From contig CAMBQD010000006.1 in assembly GCA_945869905.1 (NCBI GenBank), positions 1-14,507 on the forward strand: a stretch of DNA of 14,507 bases, written 5' to 3'. This stretch comes from an uncultured Clostridia bacterium (lineage in GTDB: Bacteria > Bacillota > Clostridia > Oscillospirales > Acutalibacteraceae). The position numbers were made by a program, and so were the translations under genes. Below, one piece after another: positions 13,610 to 14,507 of this stretch. Every line of letters starts with the position of its first letter. Position 1 is the first letter of the stretch. The notes beneath the pieces are model-generated. The model saw nothing but the letters and a program-made list of their open reading frames with translations. It did no database searches and was not told the origin of the DNA.

Positions 13610-14507
13610 ATGATAAAGGAATTATTAAATAAGGTAGCAACAAAGCAGGATTTAACCTTTGATGAGGCAAAGGACGCGATAAACGAAATAATGAGCGGAG
13701 ACGTTCCCCAGACGGTTATTTCTGCATTTTTAACCGCCCTTGCAGTAAAGGGCGAAACGGAGGAGGAGATTGCAGGCGCCGCAGAGGGTATGCGCTCCAA
13801 GGCAATGCAGTTTGATATCGGCAGGCATGCTCTTGATATTGTGGGTACAGGCGGAGATATGTCAAATTCCTTTAACATTTCCACCACCTCAGGTCTTGTT
13901 GCCGCCGCCGCAGGCGTAACCATTGCAAAGCACGGCAACCGTGCCGCGTCATCAAAATGCGGTACTGCGGATTGTTTGGAGGCACTGGGCGTTAAAATAG
14001 ACTGCGAGCCTGAAATAATGAAAAAATCACTGAATGAAAACAATATCGTCTTCTTCTTTGCTCAGAAATATCACAGCGCAATGAGATTTGTGGGCCCTGT
14101 TCGCAAGGAAATAGGTATCAGAACGGTGTTTAATATCCTCGGTCCTTTAACAAATCCCGGCAGGGCAGACAGAATGCTGCTTGGTGTATTCAGTGAGGAG
14201 TATGTTGAAAAAATCGCAAAGGCTCTTGTAAAGCTGAAAATCAGTGACGCTATGGTTGTTTACGGTATGGACGGACTTGATGAAATCAGTGCCTGTGCCG
14301 AAACAAAGGTAGCAGAGGTCAGGGGTGAAAGTATAACCTATTACACCATTAAGCCTGAGGACTTTGGCTATGAAAGAGTAACAAAGGCAGACCTTAAGGG
14401 CGGTACACCTGAGGAAAACGCCGCCATTACCACTGCTCTGCTGAAGGGACAGGGAACACAGGCACAGAAGAATGCCGTTGCCCTTAACGCAGGTGCAGCT
14501 ATCTATG
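13610..14507 (+). CDS. trpD: Anthranilate phosphoribosyltransferase (partial)
   Basis: The first 299 codons are present and the frame is still open at the window end; full-length TrpD is about 335-340 residues. The enzyme joins anthranilate to phosphoribosyl pyrophosphate. The PRPP-binding motif GTGGD is at 79-83, followed by SFNIST (87-92), the KHGNRAASSKCG loop (107-118), ADCLEALG, and GPLTNP (178-183). All are expected for TrpD. GGAGG at 13598-13602 lies 7 bases before the ATG, 2 bases after the trpG stop. It should be co-transcribed from the T-box-controlled promoter. Confidence 0.97.
   Translation, partial: MIKELLNKVATKQDLTFDEAKDAINEIMSGDVPQTVISAFLTALAVKGETEEEIAGAAEGMRSKAMQFDIGRHALDIVGTGGDMSNSFNISTTSGLVAAAAGVTIAKHGNRAASSKCGTADCLEALGVKIDCEPEIMKKSLNENNIVFFFAQKYHSAMRFVGPVRKEIGIRTVFNILGPLTNPGRADRMLLGVFSEEYVEKIAKALVKLKISDAMVVYGMDGLDEISACAETKVAEVRGESITYYTIKPEDFGYERVTKADLKGGTPEENAAITTALLKGQGTQAQKNAVALNAGAAIY

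Noticed and set aside
13576..14043. Minus-strand open frame of 155 codons opposite trpG/trpD
   Set aside because: It lies wholly antisense to well-supported genes, has no recognisable domain, and its length follows from the codon pattern of the plus-strand genes. The same holds for antisense frames at 4364-4795, 7629-8135 and 11564-12100.
1..14507. CRISPR array or other regular repeats
   Set aside because: No regularly spaced direct repeat was seen in any intergenic stretch; all inverted repeats found are terminators or T-box helices.

Overview
The window looks like core chromosome of a low-to-mid GC member of the Firmicutes, class Clostridia, probably a gut Oscillospirales/Ruminococcaceae-type bacterium. 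This rests on family content: a DnaD-like plus DnaI-like helicase-loader pair, a DUF951 protein, a tryptophan T-box leader and strong AGGAGG ribosome sites. It is an inference without any database search. I see no insertion sequence, phage module, CRISPR array or shift in base composition.

Layout. (1) 1-408: the C-terminal end of a sensor histidine kinase. It converges through a shared hairpin terminator on a minus-strand gene (to about 2040) for an unrecognised single-pass membrane protein with two calcium-loop-like repeats. (2) 2165-2317: a complete minus-strand tRNA-Gly(GCC) unit with a consensus promoter, encoded CCA and terminator. (3) 2352-4982: a plus-strand operon of DnaD-like protein, DnaI/DnaC-like ATPase and a six-helix DUF308 membrane protein, ending in a bidirectional terminator. 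(4) 5015-5929, minus strand: a protein with three S1-type RNA-binding domains. (5) 6016 to about 11239, plus strand: DUF951 protein, prfA (release factor 1), a single-polypeptide fusion of Sua5/TsaC threonylcarbamoyl-AMP synthase with dephospho-CoA kinase, an M18 aminopeptidase and a short divergent asparaginase-like protein. (6) 11228-14507: a consensus promoter, a tryptophan-specific T-box attenuator, then trpE, trpG and the start of trpD, which runs off the window.

How the genes work together. The DnaD-like and DnaI-like proteins probably load the replicative helicase. prfA and the Sua5 half of the fusion both serve translation (termination, and t6A in ANN-decoding tRNAs). The kinase half would catalyse the last step of coenzyme A synthesis. 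The trp genes begin tryptophan synthesis from chorismate, and the leader should open them when uncharged tRNA-Trp accumulates.

Most worth a second look: the Sua5-CoaE fusion with an adenylate-kinase-like P-loop; the asparaginase-like protein, which lacks the usual catalytic lysine; the T-box, where two independent positions agree on tRNA-Trp; and the repeat-bearing membrane protein whose start codon is decided by its promoter position.
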